From positions 1-13,761 of the forward strand of contig CAKRVQ010000012.1 in the NCBI GenBank assembly GCA_934408795.1: a DNA stretch of 13,761 bases, written 5' to 3'. This DNA is from an uncultured Eubacteriales bacterium. GTDB lineage: Bacteria; Bacillota; Clostridia; Oscillospirales; Acutalibacteraceae. Below are positions 12,542 to 13,761 of the stretch, piece by piece (position 1 is the first letter of the stretch; each line of letters opens with the position of its first letter). Below the pieces are notes generated by a model. The model did no database searches, had not been told where the DNA came from, and worked only from the letters and a program-made list of their open reading frames with translations. The position numbers were made by a program, and so were the translations under genes.

Positions 12542-13603
12542 TCAAAGCGTGATCTCACGGTGGCTGTCTGCGGAATCGTATATAGCCTGCATTATCTGAG
12601 CCGTGACAACGACATTGTCAATATGAGAGGGGAGCTTTTCGCCTGTCTCCGTGCAGCGGAGGAACGCGTCGACCTCCTTTTGGAAGGAACCCTCATCCTG
12701 ACGGAGGCTCGGTTTGAACTCCTCAAGCGCGCCGTGCGAGAATGAATAATAGGTAAAGTCGCCCAGATATGTAAGGCGGATGCCGCCCTTGTCGCCCATG
12801 AAATCAACATACATCTCGTTGTGATTTATGTTCTGCGCCCAGGCACCGTTAAAGGAGATAACGGGACCATCGGTCCTGATCATTCCGGTTATGGAATCTT
12901 CGACATCATAGGTGCCGTTATATGTCGGAGGACCTGCCCACATATTGAGATAAGCGTAGTCTTCCATGTTCTTTCCGAGCTTGCAGAAGGTCTCGCCGGT
13001 AACGGTGAGCGGCTTGGGGCTGCCGCAGCAGTACATAACGAGGTCGATGAAATGAACGCCCCAGTCGATAAGAACACCGCCGCCCGATATATCCTTGGTG
13101 GTAAACCAGCTGCCGAGTCCGGGCAGGGTGCGATAATCTCTGAAGCTGATGTAAACATGATGAACCTTGCCGAGTCTGCCGTCGTCTATGTAGTTTTTGA
13201 TGAGGTTGACATGCTTATCAAAGCGATTGACAACACCGATATTGAGAACCTTTCCCGTCTCATGCTGGACGCGCTGCATTTCAAGCGCCTCTTCATAGGT
13301 GCGGGCGGCAGGCTTTTCGGAAAGTACATTCTTACCTGCGCGCAGGCAGTCAATGGCAATGGTCGAGTGCAGCTTGTTGGGTGTACATACGGAAACCGCG
13401 TCGACCTCGGGATCGTTAAGTATATCATGATAGTCGGTAATTGCGGTGCCGCAGCCGAATTTTTCAACCGCAGCCTGTGCTTTTTCGGGGATGATATCGC
13501 ACAGATACTTTATTTTTGCATCGGGGTTCTTGGAATAGCAGGGAATGTGAGCGTTGTTTGCGATCGTTCCGCAGCCTATGACTGCAACGGTGTGTTTTGC
13601 CAT
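12542..13603 (-). CDS. Gfo/Idh/MocA-family NAD(P)-dependent dehydrogenase (first of the cluster)
   Basis: The protein has 353 residues. The Rossmann loop is VIGCGTIANNAH at 8-19. LSEKPAA at 94-100 supplies the conserved K97. The catalytic stretch is GGGVLIDWGVHFID at 174-187, with D180 and H184. The second domain is full length, so this is a normal enzyme of the family, oxidising a ring hydroxyl of a sugar, inositol or glycoside. The ATG at 13603 is preceded by AAAGGATGAAGGA. An upstream in-frame extension of 37 codons to 13714 is charged, lacks a ribosome site and comes before the natural beta1 strand, so I reject it. It is the first gene of the minus-strand cluster within the window; genes further upstream cannot be seen. 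Confidence 0.9.
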   Translation of the reverse strand: MAKHTVAVIGCGTIANNAHIPCYSKNPDAKIKYLCDIIPEKAQAAVEKFGCGTAITDYHDILNDPEVDAVSVCTPNKLHSTIAIDCLRAGKNVLSEKPAARTYEEALEMQRVQHETGKVLNIGVVNRFDKHVNLIKNYIDDGRLGKVHHVYISFRDYRTLPGLGSWFTTKDISGGGVLIDWGVHFIDLVMYCCGSPKPLTVTGETFCKLGKNMEDYAYLNMWAGPPTYNGTYDVEDSITGMIRTDGPVISFNGAWAQNINHNEMYVDFMGDKGGIRLTYLGDFTYYSFSHGALEEFKPSLRQDEGSFQKEVDAFLRCTETGEKLPSHIDNVVVTAQIMQAIYDSADSHREITL

Positions 13604-13761
13604 TTTTCCTTCATCCTTTCGGTTGATATTGTCAGTTGATCTTGCCGACCGATCTTGTCTGTCGGCTTTATGCCGGATCGCGGAGGCGATAAGCGCTTTT
13701 GCCGGTTCCGACATATCGGGTCGTAAAGTAATACGATGTGCTTTTTGCCCTGCCTTTGAAC
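13604..13761. other. Region upstream of the first dehydrogenase
   Basis: No further gene is supported up to the window edge. GCCGAC (13644-13649) and GTCGGC (13661-13666) can form a 6-bp stem in the leader. I found no sigma-A promoter with acceptable spacing, so the promoter may lie outside the window or depend on an activator. Confidence 0.4.

Noticed and set aside
12821..13639. Plus-strand open frame of 272 codons
   Set aside because: It lies wholly antisense to a canonical Gfo/Idh dehydrogenase with intact motifs and has no supporting ribosome site or recognisable domain.
13604..13714. 37-codon N-terminal extension of the first dehydrogenase
   Set aside because: It has no ribosome site, and the Rossmann beta1 strand begins right after the ATG at 13603, as usual in the family.

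Overview
The window looks like chromosomal DNA from a low-to-mid GC anaerobic Firmicute, probably a gut Clostridia member and possibly from a metagenome. The evidence is strong AGGAGG-type ribosome binding sites, sigma-A promoters with TTGATA/TTGATT and TATAAT boxes, a Gram-positive style ABC exporter, AraC regulators and collagen-like surface proteins, with TGA used as a stop. No rRNA, tRNA, transposase, phage gene or CRISPR array was seen. All functions are read from sequence by eye and no database was searched.

Region 1 (1-1314, minus strand) holds an ABC exporter half-transporter gene that keeps five membrane segments and then runs into a foreign-looking 63-residue tail, with no ATPase domain. 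It has its own promoter (1253-1281) and a structured leader of about 160 nt containing a possible 19-codon leader peptide. The start of another minus-strand gene is cut by the left edge.

Region 2 (1315-4637) is a sugar-utilisation pair: an AraC-family regulator (minus) divergent from a cytoplasmic GH127/DUF1680-type glycosidase (plus). The shared control region carries a plus-strand promoter whose -10 box is overlapped by the dyad TTGTAC-N6-GTACAA. Downstream, a convergent gap holds a degenerate 12-bp tandem repeat and three hairpins, the last a strong terminator.

Region 3 (4638-8328, minus) is a two-gene operon for collagen-like surface proteins, with a near-consensus promoter at 8300-8328. 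The first gene encodes a secreted protein with a DUF6273-like head, collagen blocks and a C-terminal membrane anchor. The second encodes a lipoprotein with five collagen blocks and a C-terminal beta-rich head resembling BclA/C1q-type domains. In both proteins the Gly-X-Y blocks alternate with short Trp-rich modules. One is anchored at its C-terminus and the other at its N-terminus, so each should hold its globular head away from the membrane on a collagen stalk. This is the most unusual system in the window.

Region 4 (8428-13761, minus) is a probable carbohydrate or polyol catabolic cluster. In transcription order it has a Gfo/Idh/MocA dehydrogenase, a divergent Gfo/Idh-like protein lacking the Rossmann glycine loop, a cupin-AraC regulator, a sugar phosphate isomerase/epimerase-like TIM barrel overlapping the regulator by 4 nt, and a second Gfo/Idh/MocA dehydrogenase, closed by a strong terminator at 8428-8463. 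Dehydrogenase plus epimerase/lyase sets of this kind are known from inositol catabolism and from 3-keto-glycoside cleavage pathways. The substrate here cannot be read from the sequence.
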